Shown here: positions 8,296 through 16,876 of the stretch, one piece after another
How positions within the stretch are numbered: position 1 is the first letter of the stretch
Layout of the letters: each line of letters begins with the position of its first letter
Source: Paenibacillus allorhizosphaerae
GTDB lineage: Bacteria > Bacillota > Bacilli > Paenibacillales > NBRC-103111
Assembly (NCBI RefSeq): GCF_910594985.1
Contig: NZ_CAJVCE010000018.1
Span: forward strand, 86,184-150,183
Direction: 5' to 3'
Length of the DNA: 64,000 nt
Notes under the pieces: generated by a model
Told to the model about the DNA's origin: nothing
Seen by the model: only the letters and a program-made list of their open reading frames with translations
Database searches by the model: none
Made by a program: the position numbers and the translations under genes

Positions 8296-9174
8296 TTATA
8301 TGCCGAGTTTCAGCTTCGCAAAATAATCGATAAGAAACTCGCGGAACGTCCGTGCCGCTTGCCCTAAATAATGGTCCTTTTTCCAATGCAGCTCTATGGA
8401 TCTGGAACAGAAAGGACGCTCAATATTTAGAAGTCTTACAGAATCGTCTGTAGTGCCTTTCCACGTAATGGAAGGAATAAATGCAATTCCTTGTCCCGCA
8501 CGTATGAGCCCTCTCACTGTTGCCGGATCATCGCTTTCGAATGTGATGCGAGGGATAAATCCTACCACTTTGCAGAAGGCGTCGGTCTTCTCCCGCAAAC
8601 TATGGCCTCTCCTGAGGCTGATCAAACCTTCATTCGCGATTTGTTCCAATCGAATGCTTTCCTGGGAGGATAAGTGATTATCCTTAGGGACGGCTAAAAC
8701 AATTTCTTCGTTCAACAATTCGGTCTTTTCAGTTCCATGAAGCCCAATTGGCAATGAGGTTACACAAAGATCGAAGTTTGTTGACGTGGTGTTCTGGTCA
8801 TGTTGGGATAGCTGGAACGTAACATCCGGGTAAAGATTGCGGAACTCTCTTATTAAACTGGGAATAATAGAGGAGGCCACATCGAAACAGAAACGGATGG
8901 TACCTTTCACTTCGCATTCTTCGTCTTGGAGCTCATTTCTTGCTTCGTTCAGTTCATTCAGAGCAGCTTCGACTCTCTTCAGAAATTTTTTTCCCCTTGC
9001 GTTTAATTCGATTCGCTTGCCTCTACGGTCAAATAAGGATGCACCCAGCTCTTTTTCAAGATTGCGAATCACTTTGCTCAAGGCAGGTTGGGAAACACGT
9101 AAATCTCCGGCCGTACGGGTTATATTCTCGGAATGCGCCACCTGTTGAAAATAGATCAGCTGCTGTAGTTCCAT
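8296..9174 (-). CDS. LysR-type regulator, probable regulator of the malonate decarboxylase operon
   Basis: A 292-aa LysR protein. The N-terminal HTH (residues ~1-60, including the segment RVSQPALSKVIRNLEKELG) is followed by an effector domain of the periplasmic-binding type. It is transcribed divergently from mdcA across 144 bp, the classic arrangement for a LysR activator and its target, so malonate or malonyl-CoA is a plausible inducer. The symbol mdcR would fit by position, but the sequence alone does not prove it. Start ATG 9174 follows GGGAGG. The stop codon overlaps a small 6-bp inverted repeat at 8284-8299. Confidence 0.88.
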   Translation of the reverse strand: MELQQLIYFQQVAHSENITRTAGDLRVSQPALSKVIRNLEKELGASLFDRRGKRIELNARGKKFLKRVEAALNELNEARNELQDEECEVKGTIRFCFDVASSIIPSLIREFRNLYPDVTFQLSQHDQNTTSTNFDLCVTSLPIGLHGTEKTELLNEEIVLAVPKDNHLSSQESIRLEQIANEGLISLRRGHSLREKTDAFCKVVGFIPRITFESDDPATVRGLIRAGQGIAFIPSITWKGTTDDSVRLLNIERPFCSRSIELHWKKDHYLGQAARTFREFLIDYFAKLKLGI

Positions 9175-9229
9175 TGTATCCTCCCTTTATGTCAGATTGG
9201 TTATATCAACTATAATTGAATAGGTATTT

Positions 9230-9259
9230 TTATTATAAAACAATCGGGATTATTATAAA
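9230..9259. promoter_or_regulatory. Direct repeats in the LysR-mdcA intergenic region
   Basis: TTATTATAAA occurs at 9230-9239 and again at 9250-9259, exactly 20 bp apart (about two helical turns). It lies in the AT-rich gap between the divergent regulator and mdcA, which should carry both promoters and the LysR binding sites. The spacing suits side-by-side contacts on one face of the DNA. Confidence 0.45.
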
Positions 9260-9318
9260 GAGAAAAGTCTTTACTCATTCCCCATAAGACCAATTTCTGA
9301 TATGGAGGCTGATCGAGT

Positions 9319-10971
9319 TTGCCGATTGCAGAAGTTACGCCACGCAGTTGGACGGAGCGTCGCGACGAGAAGTTTCGGCGGTTATTTGCAGCAAAATCAT
9401 GGTTGAAAGGAAAATGTCTGCCAGCCGGGCGGATCGTGGACGCATTGGAGGTGCTGATTAAATCAGGTGATAAAGTAGTACTCGAGGGGAATAATCAGAA
9501 GCAGGCGTCTTTTCTCTCCGAATCGCTGGCCAAGGTATCCAGCAATCGGATCAACCGCTTGCATATGCTGATTAGCAGTATCTCAAGACCGGAGCACCTG
9601 GACTTGTTCGAGAAAGGGATAGCCAGTAAATTGGATTTCTCATATGCCGGTCCCCAAAGCCTGCGAATCGCACAACTGATTGAAGATGGTCTGGTTGAAT
9701 TAGGCGCGATTCACACTTACCTTGAGCTATATGGCCGATTATTTATCGATCTGACTCCGAATGTAGTCTTGGTCGCAGCAGATAAAGCGGATATGGAGGG
9801 GAACCTTTATACCGGACCGAATACGGAAGAAACGCCTACGATTATTGAAGCTGCTGCATTCTCGGGCGGAATCGTGATTGTGCAAGTAAATGAACTCGTC
9901 GACAAGCTGCCCAGAGTAGACATCCCGGCTTCCTGGGTAGATGTTGTCGTGCAAGCGGAAAAACCTTATCAGCTCGAAGCGTTATTTACCCGAGACCCGC
10001 GTCAGATTACGGAAGTTCAAATATTTATGGCGATGCTGGCCATCCGAGGCGTATATGAAAAGCATCAGGTTCAATCTTTGAACCATGGGATCGGCTTCAA
10101 TACATCTGCGATCGAGCTTCTGCTTCCGACATATGGAGAAAGTCTCGGGCTTAAGGGGAAGATCTGCAGCCATTGGGCGTTAAATCCTCACCCGACCTTA
10201 ATTCCGGCAATCGAAAGCGGTTGGGTGGACAGGGTACACTGCTTCGGAGGCGAAGTAGGCATGGAGAAGTATGTCGCCGCACGGCCGGATGTTTTTTTTA
10301 CCGGTCCCGATGGCAGCCTTCGCTCCAACCGGATGATTTGTCAAGTGGCGGGCTTGTACGGTGTGGATATGTTTATCGGGTCTACCCTGCAAATCGATCG
10401 AGATGCCAATTCGTCCACGGTTACAGCCGGCCGGTTGGCGGGTTTCGGAGGGGCGCCAAACATGGGAAGCGATCCGAGGGGACGACGGCATGCGACTCCG
10501 GCCTGGCTTGATTTGATCACGCATCAATCTCCCACCGTAAGAGGGAGGAAGCTTGTGGTCCAAATGCTTGAAACCTTTCAAAAGGGGGGACAATCCGCCT
10601 TCGTGGATTCTCTCGATGCTATTGAGGTAGGTAAGCAGGGCAACCTGCCGATAGCACCGGTCATGATCTATGGGGACGACGTTACCCATGTCATTACGGA
10701 AGAAGGAATCGCTTACTTGTATAAAGCGCAAAGTATGGAAGAGAGAAGGATGGCGCTCGGAGCGATAGCGGGAATGACGCCCCTGGGGCGGGAACATGAC
10801 CGTTCCTTGAATGACAGGCTGCGTCAGGACGGGCTGATTGCACTCCCCGAGGATCTTCAAATCCGGAGAACCGATGCAAGAAGGTCTTTGCTTGCCGCCA
10901 AAAGCATCGAGGATTTAATCGACTGGTCCGGCGGGTTGTATAGTCCACCGGAAAAATTCCGAACTTGGTGA
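9319..10971 (+). CDS. mdcA: Malonate decarboxylase alpha subunit (acetyl-ACP:malonate ACP transferase)
   Basis: A 550-aa subunit of biotin-independent malonate decarboxylase. It exchanges acetate for malonate on the acyl carrier subunit, giving malonyl-S-ACP. The full sequence matches the MdcA family in length and in order of blocks, such as the opening RRDEKFRRL, the segment SNRINRLHMLISSISRPEHL, and GRRHATPAWLDL in the C-terminal half. The start is TTG 9319, nine bases after TGGAGG. It begins a compact operon: mdcB follows the TGA at 10971 almost directly. Cytoplasmic. Confidence 0.95.
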   Translation: MPIAEVTPRSWTERRDEKFRRLFAAKSWLKGKCLPAGRIVDALEVLIKSGDKVVLEGNNQKQASFLSESLAKVSSNRINRLHMLISSISRPEHLDLFEKGIASKLDFSYAGPQSLRIAQLIEDGLVELGAIHTYLELYGRLFIDLTPNVVLVAADKADMEGNLYTGPNTEETPTIIEAAAFSGGIVIVQVNELVDKLPRVDIPASWVDVVVQAEKPYQLEALFTRDPRQITEVQIFMAMLAIRGVYEKHQVQSLNHGIGFNTSAIELLLPTYGESLGLKGKICSHWALNPHPTLIPAIESGWVDRVHCFGGEVGMEKYVAARPDVFFTGPDGSLRSNRMICQVAGLYGVDMFIGSTLQIDRDANSSTVTAGRLAGFGGAPNMGSDPRGRRHATPAWLDLITHQSPTVRGRKLVVQMLETFQKGGQSAFVDSLDAIEVGKQGNLPIAPVMIYGDDVTHVITEEGIAYLYKAQSMEERRMALGAIAGMTPLGREHDRSLNDRLRQDGLIALPEDLQIRRTDARRSLLAAKSIEDLIDWSGGLYSPPEKFRTW

Positions 10972-10981
10972 GGTGGTCGCA

Positions 10982-11875
10982 ATGTGGACGGATGCCGACG
11001 ATTGCGGGAAGCAATTAGCCGATTGGGCTGTGCAGGCGCTGCTTGAGGAGGCGGAGCTGACTCCGAAGCCCGGATTGGTTGATTTGCGTTCTTCGGGAAG
11101 CCACGACAATATGGATATTTCCTTAATGAAGGCGTCTGCTGCATCTCTCCGCACATGCTTCGAGGCCATGGGGAAGGCGGCTTACAGACGTAACCCGGAA
11201 CAGGAATTGAGAGAAGAGCTGGCTTTCCTGGGACGCCTCGGAGAGCAGGAGATGATGCGGGTGACACATGGGGTAAACACGCATCGCGGAGCGATCTGGG
11301 CTCTCGGCTTGCTTCTTGCCGGTTGTGCGGTTCACTGCGCTCCTGCGACTGCATGGGAAATCGCGGCCATCGCCGGCACAATTGCGAAGTTCCCAGACCG
11401 CTACGCCCCCCAGCAACCGACCAACGGAATGGAGGTTGCGCAAAAATATGGGGTACAAGGTGCAAGAGGGGAAGCGCTGAAGTGCTTTCCACATGTAACC
11501 CGAATCGGACTTCCCGTGTTGGAGGGGATGAGAGCGAGAAAGGCTCCTGAACAAACTGCGCGGCTTCATGCTCTGCTGTCCATCATGGCCAGCCTGCAAG
11601 ACAGTTGTCTGCTTCACAGGGGAGGGCCGCAAGCACTTGAGGCGGTGCAGCGTGGGGCGAGGAATGTACTAGAGTCGGGCGGCATGGGCACGGCTTCGGG
11701 TCGAAAAGCCTACAGGCTGCTAGAACAAAGCATGTTGGAGCACCGTCTTTCGCCGGGAGGAAGCGCGGATTTAATTGCGGCCGTATTATTTTTGGATAAA
11801 ATTCAAAGCACATCGGGTATTGCGAACAAACCGCAAGGGGGTTTTGGCCATCGAACAGTTACACTTTCAGTATAA
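10982..11875 (+). CDS. mdcB: Triphosphoribosyl-dephospho-CoA synthase
   Basis: A CitG-family enzyme that makes the 2'-(5''-triphosphoribosyl)-3'-dephospho-CoA precursor of the MdcC prosthetic group from ATP and dephospho-CoA. The conserved segment ELTPKPGLVDLRSSGSHDNM lies near residues 20-40, and GVNTHRGAIW occurs mid-protein, as in CitG/MdcB. ATG 10982 is preferred because GAGGTGG sits just upstream; an in-frame GTG at 10973 would add three residues. The 3' end overlaps the start of mdcC by 32 bp, indicating translational coupling. Confidence 0.93.
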   Translation: MWTDADDCGKQLADWAVQALLEEAELTPKPGLVDLRSSGSHDNMDISLMKASAASLRTCFEAMGKAAYRRNPEQELREELAFLGRLGEQEMMRVTHGVNTHRGAIWALGLLLAGCAVHCAPATAWEIAAIAGTIAKFPDRYAPQQPTNGMEVAQKYGVQGARGEALKCFPHVTRIGLPVLEGMRARKAPEQTARLHALLSIMASLQDSCLLHRGGPQALEAVQRGARNVLESGGMGTASGRKAYRLLEQSMLEHRLSPGGSADLIAAVLFLDKIQSTSGIANKPQGGFGHRTVTLSV

Positions 11876-12140
11876 AGCCGAGCGCGTCATTACGAAAAGA
11901 GGGTACGTCGGCGTTGTTGCTTCAGGTGACCTGGAAATTCTGGTAGAGCCCTCTCCCAATGGTATCGCACAGGTCGACATCAGGACCCAAACGGAAGGGT
12001 TCAGGCAAATATGGCAGGCGATTTTCGACCGTTTTTTCCAGGACTATAACATTGCCGCACAAATTCAAATCAATGATTTCGGAGCTACACCGGGGGTAGT
12101 GAACCTGCGTTTAGCCCAAGTTGTGGAGGTAATCGATTGA
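11844..12140 (+). CDS. mdcC: Malonate decarboxylase acyl carrier protein (delta subunit)
   Basis: A 98-aa acyl carrier subunit. It carries the 2'-(5''-phosphoribosyl)-3'-dephospho-CoA arm on a Ser, probably Ser27 in VGVVASGDLE, matching the family's modified serine context. TTG 11844 follows CAAGGGGG and gives the usual family length of about 99 residues. The frame is open further upstream inside mdcB, but those residues are not family-like. It overlaps mdcB and ends in a TGATG junction with the next gene. The segment GATPGVVNLRLAQVVE near the end is also characteristic. Confidence 0.92.
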   Translation: MAIEQLHFQYKAERVITKRGYVGVVASGDLEILVEPSPNGIAQVDIRTQTEGFRQIWQAIFDRFFQDYNIAAQIQINDFGATPGVVNLRLAQVVEVID

Positions 12141-13849
12141 TGAGACGGCAGCTCCGCTACACAAACAGCTTTATTGAGCTCAGTGCCAGGGAAAGGGCCA
12201 AGGCCGTGCTGGACGAAGGCTCCTTCCGGGAGCTTTTGGACCCGTTTCAACGGATTGAATCTCCCCACCTCGCTATCCAAGGTATCGTTCCGCAAAGCGA
12301 TGACGGCGTTGTTGTGGCAAAAGGAACGATCGATGGCGAGCCGGCAGTCCTGGTTTCCGTCGACGGCAGATTTCAGGGGGGAGGCATTGGCGAGGTATCC
12401 GGGGCCAAAATCGCAGGCGCGCTGGAGATGGCTCTGCACGATAATCAAGCAGGAATCCCTACCCGAGCGGTGCTCCTTTTGGAAACCGGAGGCGTCCGTT
12501 TACAAGAAGGGAATTATGGTCTGTTAGCTATCGCGGAGATCCATGCGGCAATTGTTGCATTAAGGCGCTATCGCCCGGTAGTCTGCATCATTGCCGGCAT
12601 GATCGGCTGTTTCGGCGGGATGTCCATTGCAGCGGGGCTATGCAGCGCCATTATTATGACCAAGCAGGGCAGGCTGCAGCTGAACGGTCCGGAAGTGATT
12701 GAGCAAGAGGCAGGAATTGAGGAACTCGACTCCAGAAACAGGCGCCTCGTCTGGTCGATGTCGGGTGGGGAACAGCGTTATGCAATCGGGCTGGCCGACA
12801 GGCTGGTTGATGATGATTGGGAGGAAATCAGGGATGCCGTTCGCGCCATCTATCGGATACGTGAATCCAATTCATCCAGAAGCTCACAGGTAGACCGATT
12901 TCTCTGCCGTTTATCCAAGCTGGATATACAAGAGCGCTTAACACCGGATGCTTTAAGGAATCTCTGGGGGCGCTTGGGTCATCCGGAGCGGGAATCCGCA
13001 CTGCCTTCGTTCGGGCAAGATCTTGTGGCGGGTGAAGGAATGAAGAATAGCCGGGGCCGTACCTTTTTCGAACGGTTAACGAAATCGCATGAGCAGGTAC
13101 CGACGGGGATCCCTTCCGTCTTGTCGGCGGATTCGCAGCTCGGACAGGAACGTGTGCGGATGATCGCCGTTGTGAATGATGCAGGAAATCGGTTTTACCG
13201 AGCCAGAAATGGAGAAGTTGGTTTGGACGAAGGTTGGAGGATTGCCGATTGCGTTAGGCGGGCTGTTGAGGAAGACAAGGACCGGGATAAACGGGCTATT
13301 GTCGCTATCGTAGATGTTCCGGGACAGGCCTATGGATATTCGGAAGAACTGCTCGGCATTCATCAGTCCTGTGCCGCTGCTGCCGATGCCTATGCGACGG
13401 CGAGGCTGGCCGGGCACCCCGTTATTGCCTTGATCGTCGGTCTGGCCATTTCAGGCGCTTTTCTCGCTCACGGGTTGCAGGCTAATCGAATCATAGCGCT
13501 GGACGATGCCGGTGTGACCGTACAGGTCATGTCCAAGCAGTCGGCAGCGAGAGTAACCCGCAGGCGGATGGAAGAGTTAGATGAGGCAGCGTGCAGAATC
13601 GCCGCTACCGCGTATGATGTGAAATCATTTGCCACGCTCGGCGCGCTTCATCAGATGCTGGTTGGTATCCATCCCGATCAACCCACATCCTACGACATAG
13701 AGGCGATCGAGAGCGCTTTGCTTACGGCGATCGCCGACGCACGCCAATCTCCGGCAGATTTGAGCAGTCGGCTTCAATCCGTTCAGGCTCAGGCCTCCCG
13801 CTCGTTATCGATTCTTGTTCGCAGGAAGCTCGTTGAACAATGGAACTGA
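12140..13849 (+). CDS. mdcD-mdcE: Fused malonate decarboxylase beta and gamma subunits (MdcD-MdcE)
   Basis: A single 569-aa protein joining two carboxyltransferase-like subunits that decarboxylate malonyl-S-ACP. Residues 1-~285 match MdcD (LLETGGVRLQEGNYG, IGCFGGMSIAAGLC, LNGPEVIEQEAG). Residues ~300-569 match MdcE (VPGQAYGYSEELLGIHQ, LIVGLAISGAFLAHGLQANR, LDDAGVTVQVMSKQSAARVT). In the best-studied operons these are separate genes. ATG 12140 overlaps the mdcC stop (TGATG) and follows TGGAGG. The junction reads through without a stop, so this looks like a genuine fusion rather than an error, since both halves are complete. The last 10 bp overlap mdcG. Confidence 0.93.
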   Translation: MRRQLRYTNSFIELSARERAKAVLDEGSFRELLDPFQRIESPHLAIQGIVPQSDDGVVVAKGTIDGEPAVLVSVDGRFQGGGIGEVSGAKIAGALEMALHDNQAGIPTRAVLLLETGGVRLQEGNYGLLAIAEIHAAIVALRRYRPVVCIIAGMIGCFGGMSIAAGLCSAIIMTKQGRLQLNGPEVIEQEAGIEELDSRNRRLVWSMSGGEQRYAIGLADRLVDDDWEEIRDAVRAIYRIRESNSSRSSQVDRFLCRLSKLDIQERLTPDALRNLWGRLGHPERESALPSFGQDLVAGEGMKNSRGRTFFERLTKSHEQVPTGIPSVLSADSQLGQERVRMIAVVNDAGNRFYRARNGEVGLDEGWRIADCVRRAVEEDKDRDKRAIVAIVDVPGQAYGYSEELLGIHQSCAAAADAYATARLAGHPVIALIVGLAISGAFLAHGLQANRIIALDDAGVTVQVMSKQSAARVTRRRMEELDEAACRIAATAYDVKSFATLGALHQMLVGIHPDQPTSYDIEAIESALLTAIADARQSPADLSSRLQSVQAQASRSLSILVRRKLVEQWN

Positions 13850-14466
13850 GGGTTCATGATTTGGTCAGAATTCAGTCGTCCGCGGATTTGGAGTGTGAGA
13901 GTGCGGTTCCGGAATGGGTATGTGATGCCTTGAAACGGGCGCCATGGGTTGTCATCCGCCGCAGTCCCGTGAAGAACGGCCGTATCCCTGTCGGCGTGCG
14001 CGGAGCGGGCCGTACGCAGCGCTTCGCCGCATATCTTCCCACTCGATCCGTGAAGGAGGCTGTGACCCCGGTGCAGCTGGCGGTCCAAGCACGATGGCGA
14101 GGGTATTCGCTTGGCGCAGATTCACAGGCATTCTCCCAACTGGAAGAGATCGCCGATTATTATAACCGAGCCGGCATCCGTTGGGGGCCGACGGGCAGTG
14201 TTGGATTTGAACTAGCCAGCGGTACCGGTACCGTGCATCCCGGAAGCGATATTGATCTGGCGATTTATTTGCCGCAGCGAGTGGAACGGAAGACGGTTGC
14301 GAGATGGAATACCTTTAACCATCAATGTTCAGTTAAAGTTGACGCTTTGCTCGAAACACCGGCCGGTGCTTGCTCTTTATCCGAGTTTGTACGGCAGGAG
14401 GAATCTACGATTCTTTTGCGAACCATGAATGGGCCGACGCTGGTGAAGTGTCCATGGACTACCTGA
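13840..14466 (+). CDS. mdcG: Phosphoribosyl-dephospho-CoA transferase (holo-ACP synthase)
   Basis: A 208-aa nucleotidyltransferase-fold enzyme that attaches the prosthetic group made by MdcB to MdcC. Family blocks are all present in order: APWVVIRR, PVGVRGAGRTQRFAA, GPTGSVGFELASG and the catalytic G-S-D-I-D (residues 135-139). Length is normal. The ATG lies inside the end of the fused mdcD-mdcE gene, so translation is probably coupled. No ribosome site of its own is obvious. Confidence 0.93.
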   Translation: MELRVHDLVRIQSSADLECESAVPEWVCDALKRAPWVVIRRSPVKNGRIPVGVRGAGRTQRFAAYLPTRSVKEAVTPVQLAVQARWRGYSLGADSQAFSQLEEIADYYNRAGIRWGPTGSVGFELASGTGTVHPGSDIDLAIYLPQRVERKTVARWNTFNHQCSVKVDALLETPAGACSLSEFVRQEESTILLRTMNGPTLVKCPWTT

Positions 14467-14490
14467 GACATAAGGAGGCTGCCCATATCG

Positions 14491-15435
14491 ATGACTATGG
14501 CATTTCTATTTCCTGGCCAAGGATCGCAATATCCCGGCATGCTTCATCAACTGCCGGATCATCAGGATGTGCGAGAAACGATCGAGGAAGCTTCATGCGT
14601 CCTGAATACCAACGTTCTGAAGTATGATACGGATGAAATGCTAGCCTCTACAGTGGGTATACAGCTTGCACTTCTTATATCTGGCGTGGCCATGGCCCGT
14701 GTGCTTATGAAACGGGGAGGAAGGCCCTCCTTTGTGGCCGGCCATTCCGTCGGCGCGTTTGGAGCATCGGTTATTTCTGGCGTATTGACCTTTCGCGATG
14801 CACTTCTTCTTGTTGGGCTCCGAGCGACATTGATGAAACAGGCCTTTCCTTCCGGATATGGAATGGGTGTTATTGTGGGCTTGGGTCCAATGCAAGTGCA
14901 GCAGCTACTCGATCACACCGCAAGCGGGGGAGATCCGGTCTATTTTGCCAACATTAACGCTTCGCACCAGGTTACCGTTGCAGGAACGATCACGGGGATT
15001 CGTAGAGTTCTGGAATCCGCCCAAGGGTTAGGTGCTCGTAAAGCTGAACTGCTGCAGGTACCTGTCCCCTCCCATTGTCCATTAATGGAGACTGTCGCTG
15101 GCTATTTAGAGGATGCGATAAGCCGTGTTTCACTGAGTGCACCGCAAATACCTTATATAGCGAATACAACCGCGCGGTTATTGCGGACATCGGAAACGAT
15201 TCGTGAAGATTTGGTCCGCAGTATTGCCAATCCGGTCAAATGGCACGATATGACAAAGCAGTTGTTTGAACGCGGCACTCGATTATTCATTGAGATGCCG
15301 CCGGGACATGTTCTGTCATCACTTGTAGGATATTCCTTTCCGTCCGCACGGGTGGCTGCCGTTTCCGATACGGGGGTTGATTCGCTGCAATATCTGATTA
15401 AACAGGAGCAAGCCCGTAACGATCTACTTCATTGA
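14491..15435 (+). CDS. mdcH: Malonyl-CoA:ACP transacylase of the malonate decarboxylase system
   Basis: A 314-aa FabD-like transacylase that primes the carrier protein by loading malonyl from malonyl-CoA. The GQGSQ motif is at residues 9-13 and the nucleophile elbow GHSVG has Ser86; a His in PVPSHCPLM is the usual partner. AAGGAGG lies 13 bases before ATG 14491, a little far; an ATG at 14497 is a weaker alternative. It is the last gene of the operon. No transporter gene (mdcF, mdcL/M or madL/M type) follows, which is unusual for a malonate-utilisation locus. Confidence 0.93.
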   Translation: MTMAFLFPGQGSQYPGMLHQLPDHQDVRETIEEASCVLNTNVLKYDTDEMLASTVGIQLALLISGVAMARVLMKRGGRPSFVAGHSVGAFGASVISGVLTFRDALLLVGLRATLMKQAFPSGYGMGVIVGLGPMQVQQLLDHTASGGDPVYFANINASHQVTVAGTITGIRRVLESAQGLGARKAELLQVPVPSHCPLMETVAGYLEDAISRVSLSAPQIPYIANTTARLLRTSETIREDLVRSIANPVKWHDMTKQLFERGTRLFIEMPPGHVLSSLVGYSFPSARVAAVSDTGVDSLQYLIKQEQARNDLLH

Positions 15436-15504
15436 GATATTGAATGATGGAGTGATCCAACGGAACTTTACCTTGGTTTTTACAGGATATCTTATGCCAA
15501 TACT

Positions 15505-15534
15505 AACCGACTGTTTGTTTGGGTCGGTTCTTTG
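15505..15534 (+). terminator. Weak terminator after mdcH
   Basis: AACCGAC and GTCGGTT form a 7-bp stem around an 11-base loop, followed by CTTT. It is the only hairpin between mdcH and the GntR-type gene and plausibly ends the operon, though the T-run is short. Confidence 0.45.
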
Positions 15535-15542
15535 GCGTGTAT

Positions 15543-15590
15543 TTGTCGTTTAGACAATCACTTTTCATTTCAGAATAGATACATTATACT
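15543..15590 (+). promoter_or_regulatory. Probable promoter and operator of the GntR/LacI-type gene
   Basis: TTGTCGTTTAGACAA (15543-15557) has perfect TTGTC/GACAA half-sites around 5 bp. Immediately downstream, TTTTCA (15562-15567) and TATACT (15585-15590) are spaced by 17 bp like a sigma-A promoter. An inverted site at this place suits autoregulation by the GntR-type protein; GntR/AraR-type regulators commonly use TTGT...ACAA sites. Confidence 0.5.
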
Positions 15591-15651
15591 TAATATATTA
15601 TAAATTATATGTTTTGTAGTAAACAGTATAATAACTAAGGATGTGTGTACC

Positions 15652-16740
15652 GTGCCCAGCTTGCCTTTATACAAACAAATACAAAACGATATAAAAAAAA
15701 TGTATGCTGAGGGGAAGCTTCGCGAAGGTGACCGCATACCCTCCGAGAAAGAGCTGGCCGATCAATACAATGTAAGCCAGATTACAAGTAAAAACGCCTT
15801 AATCGGTCTTATGGAGGAAGGCATTGTAGTACGGATTAAGGGAAAGGGTACATTCGTGAAAGGCGATTCTTCTCAGCAGAAAATACTCGCCTATTACAGT
15901 TCTCAACAGGCACAAGGGCGAGGGACCATTGGGCTGATCGTGCCCATGCTGAAGAATAGGGTGGAGCAGCAGTTTGTGAACGGGATCGAGTACTATTCGA
16001 ATGAGGCTGGCTACGATATCATGTTAAGAATTACCAGGGAGTCCCAGGAAGAAGAGGCGAAAGCAATAGAAGCATTTTTGCAAAAGGGGGTTCAGGGGAT
16101 GATCATCTTTCCTGTGGAACAGGAAAACTATAACGAGTCGATATTGCGGTTATCATTGGAGAAGAAGCCGTTGGTGCTGCTGGACCGTTTTCTGAAGGAA
16201 ATTCGTACCTACAGCGTCAGTTCCGATAATGTAAACGGCACCTGCGTGGCTGTAGATGAACTGCTCAAAGATGGCCATCAAACAATCGCCTTCATAACCC
16301 CAGAAAATACGAACAGCGCGACGGATGAACGAGCGCAAGGCTTTGAAAAAGCATTTCAGCAGAGGGGAATCCCGATAGATAAAAATCTCTGGTGCGTTAT
16401 ACCTCTCAGAACGCTCTATTCGGAAGAAGCCTATGGACAAATTTTTGAATTTTTACAGCAAAACCCTGAAATTACAGCGGTATTTACCGTCAATACCATG
16501 CTTGCGCAATTTACGTACAAGGCGGCAAAACAGCTGGGACGGGCCGTTCCGGATCATATCAAACTTGTCACGTTCGATTCCCCGGAGCTGGATCATGTGT
16601 CATGGATACAACAAAATGAGCAGGAGATGTGCAGGCAAACACTCAACCTTCTTCTCGAACAAATGCAAGGAGCCTATGAACCGAGAAGAGTAGTGGTGCC
16701 GGTTAACCTGATCAAAGGAATACACTCATCATCAGAATGA
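15652..16740 (+). CDS. GntR-family regulator with LacI-type sugar-binding domain
   Basis: A transcriptional regulator with an N-terminal GntR winged helix (residues ~5-70; SEKELADQYNVSQITSKNAL, then a GKGTFV wing) and a C-terminal periplasmic-binding-like effector domain (from GTIGLIVPML on). This is the AraR layout. It probably senses a sugar or oligosaccharide and represses the SBP-GH43-GH2 genes downstream. GTG 15652 is preferred because AAGGA lies 10 bases upstream; GTG 15643 is also in frame. A terminator follows directly at 16722-16750. Confidence 0.9.
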   Translation: MPSLPLYKQIQNDIKKMYAEGKLREGDRIPSEKELADQYNVSQITSKNALIGLMEEGIVVRIKGKGTFVKGDSSQQKILAYYSSQQAQGRGTIGLIVPMLKNRVEQQFVNGIEYYSNEAGYDIMLRITRESQEEEAKAIEAFLQKGVQGMIIFPVEQENYNESILRLSLEKKPLVLLDRFLKEIRTYSVSSDNVNGTCVAVDELLKDGHQTIAFITPENTNSATDERAQGFEKAFQQRGIPIDKNLWCVIPLRTLYSEEAYGQIFEFLQQNPEITAVFTVNTMLAQFTYKAAKQLGRAVPDHIKLVTFDSPELDHVSWIQQNEQEMCRQTLNLLLEQMQGAYEPRRVVVPVNLIKGIHSSSE

Positions 16741-16750
16741 GTGTTTTTTT
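16722..16750 (+). terminator. Terminator of the GntR/LacI-type gene
   Basis: ACACTCAT and ATGAGTGT form an 8-bp stem with a 7-base loop, overlapping the stop codon and followed by seven T residues. Confidence 0.85.
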
Positions 16751-16758
16751 AGAGTAAA

Positions 16759-16876
16759 GAAAGTTTAACTTCATTAAAGCACTAAAGCGCTTAATAAACT
16801 TTCTGCTCGCAAGAAAAGCTTCCGCTAAACCACGAATGTATCTTCATCGAAAAGGCTTCGATCAGAAGCTTTTTTT
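16759..16876 (+). promoter_or_regulatory. Structured leader with a second terminator before the sugar-binding lipoprotein
   Basis: After the terminator at 16750, the gap holds a 9-bp stem (16759-16767 with 16795-16803) and then another terminator: AAGGCTTC with GAAGCTTT (16852-16872) and a T-run to 16876. A separate terminator in this position would end a short transcript, so this could be a small RNA or an attenuator. A sequence close to a catabolite-responsive element, ATGAAAGCGGTTATA, follows at about 16925-16939. Confidence 0.4.
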
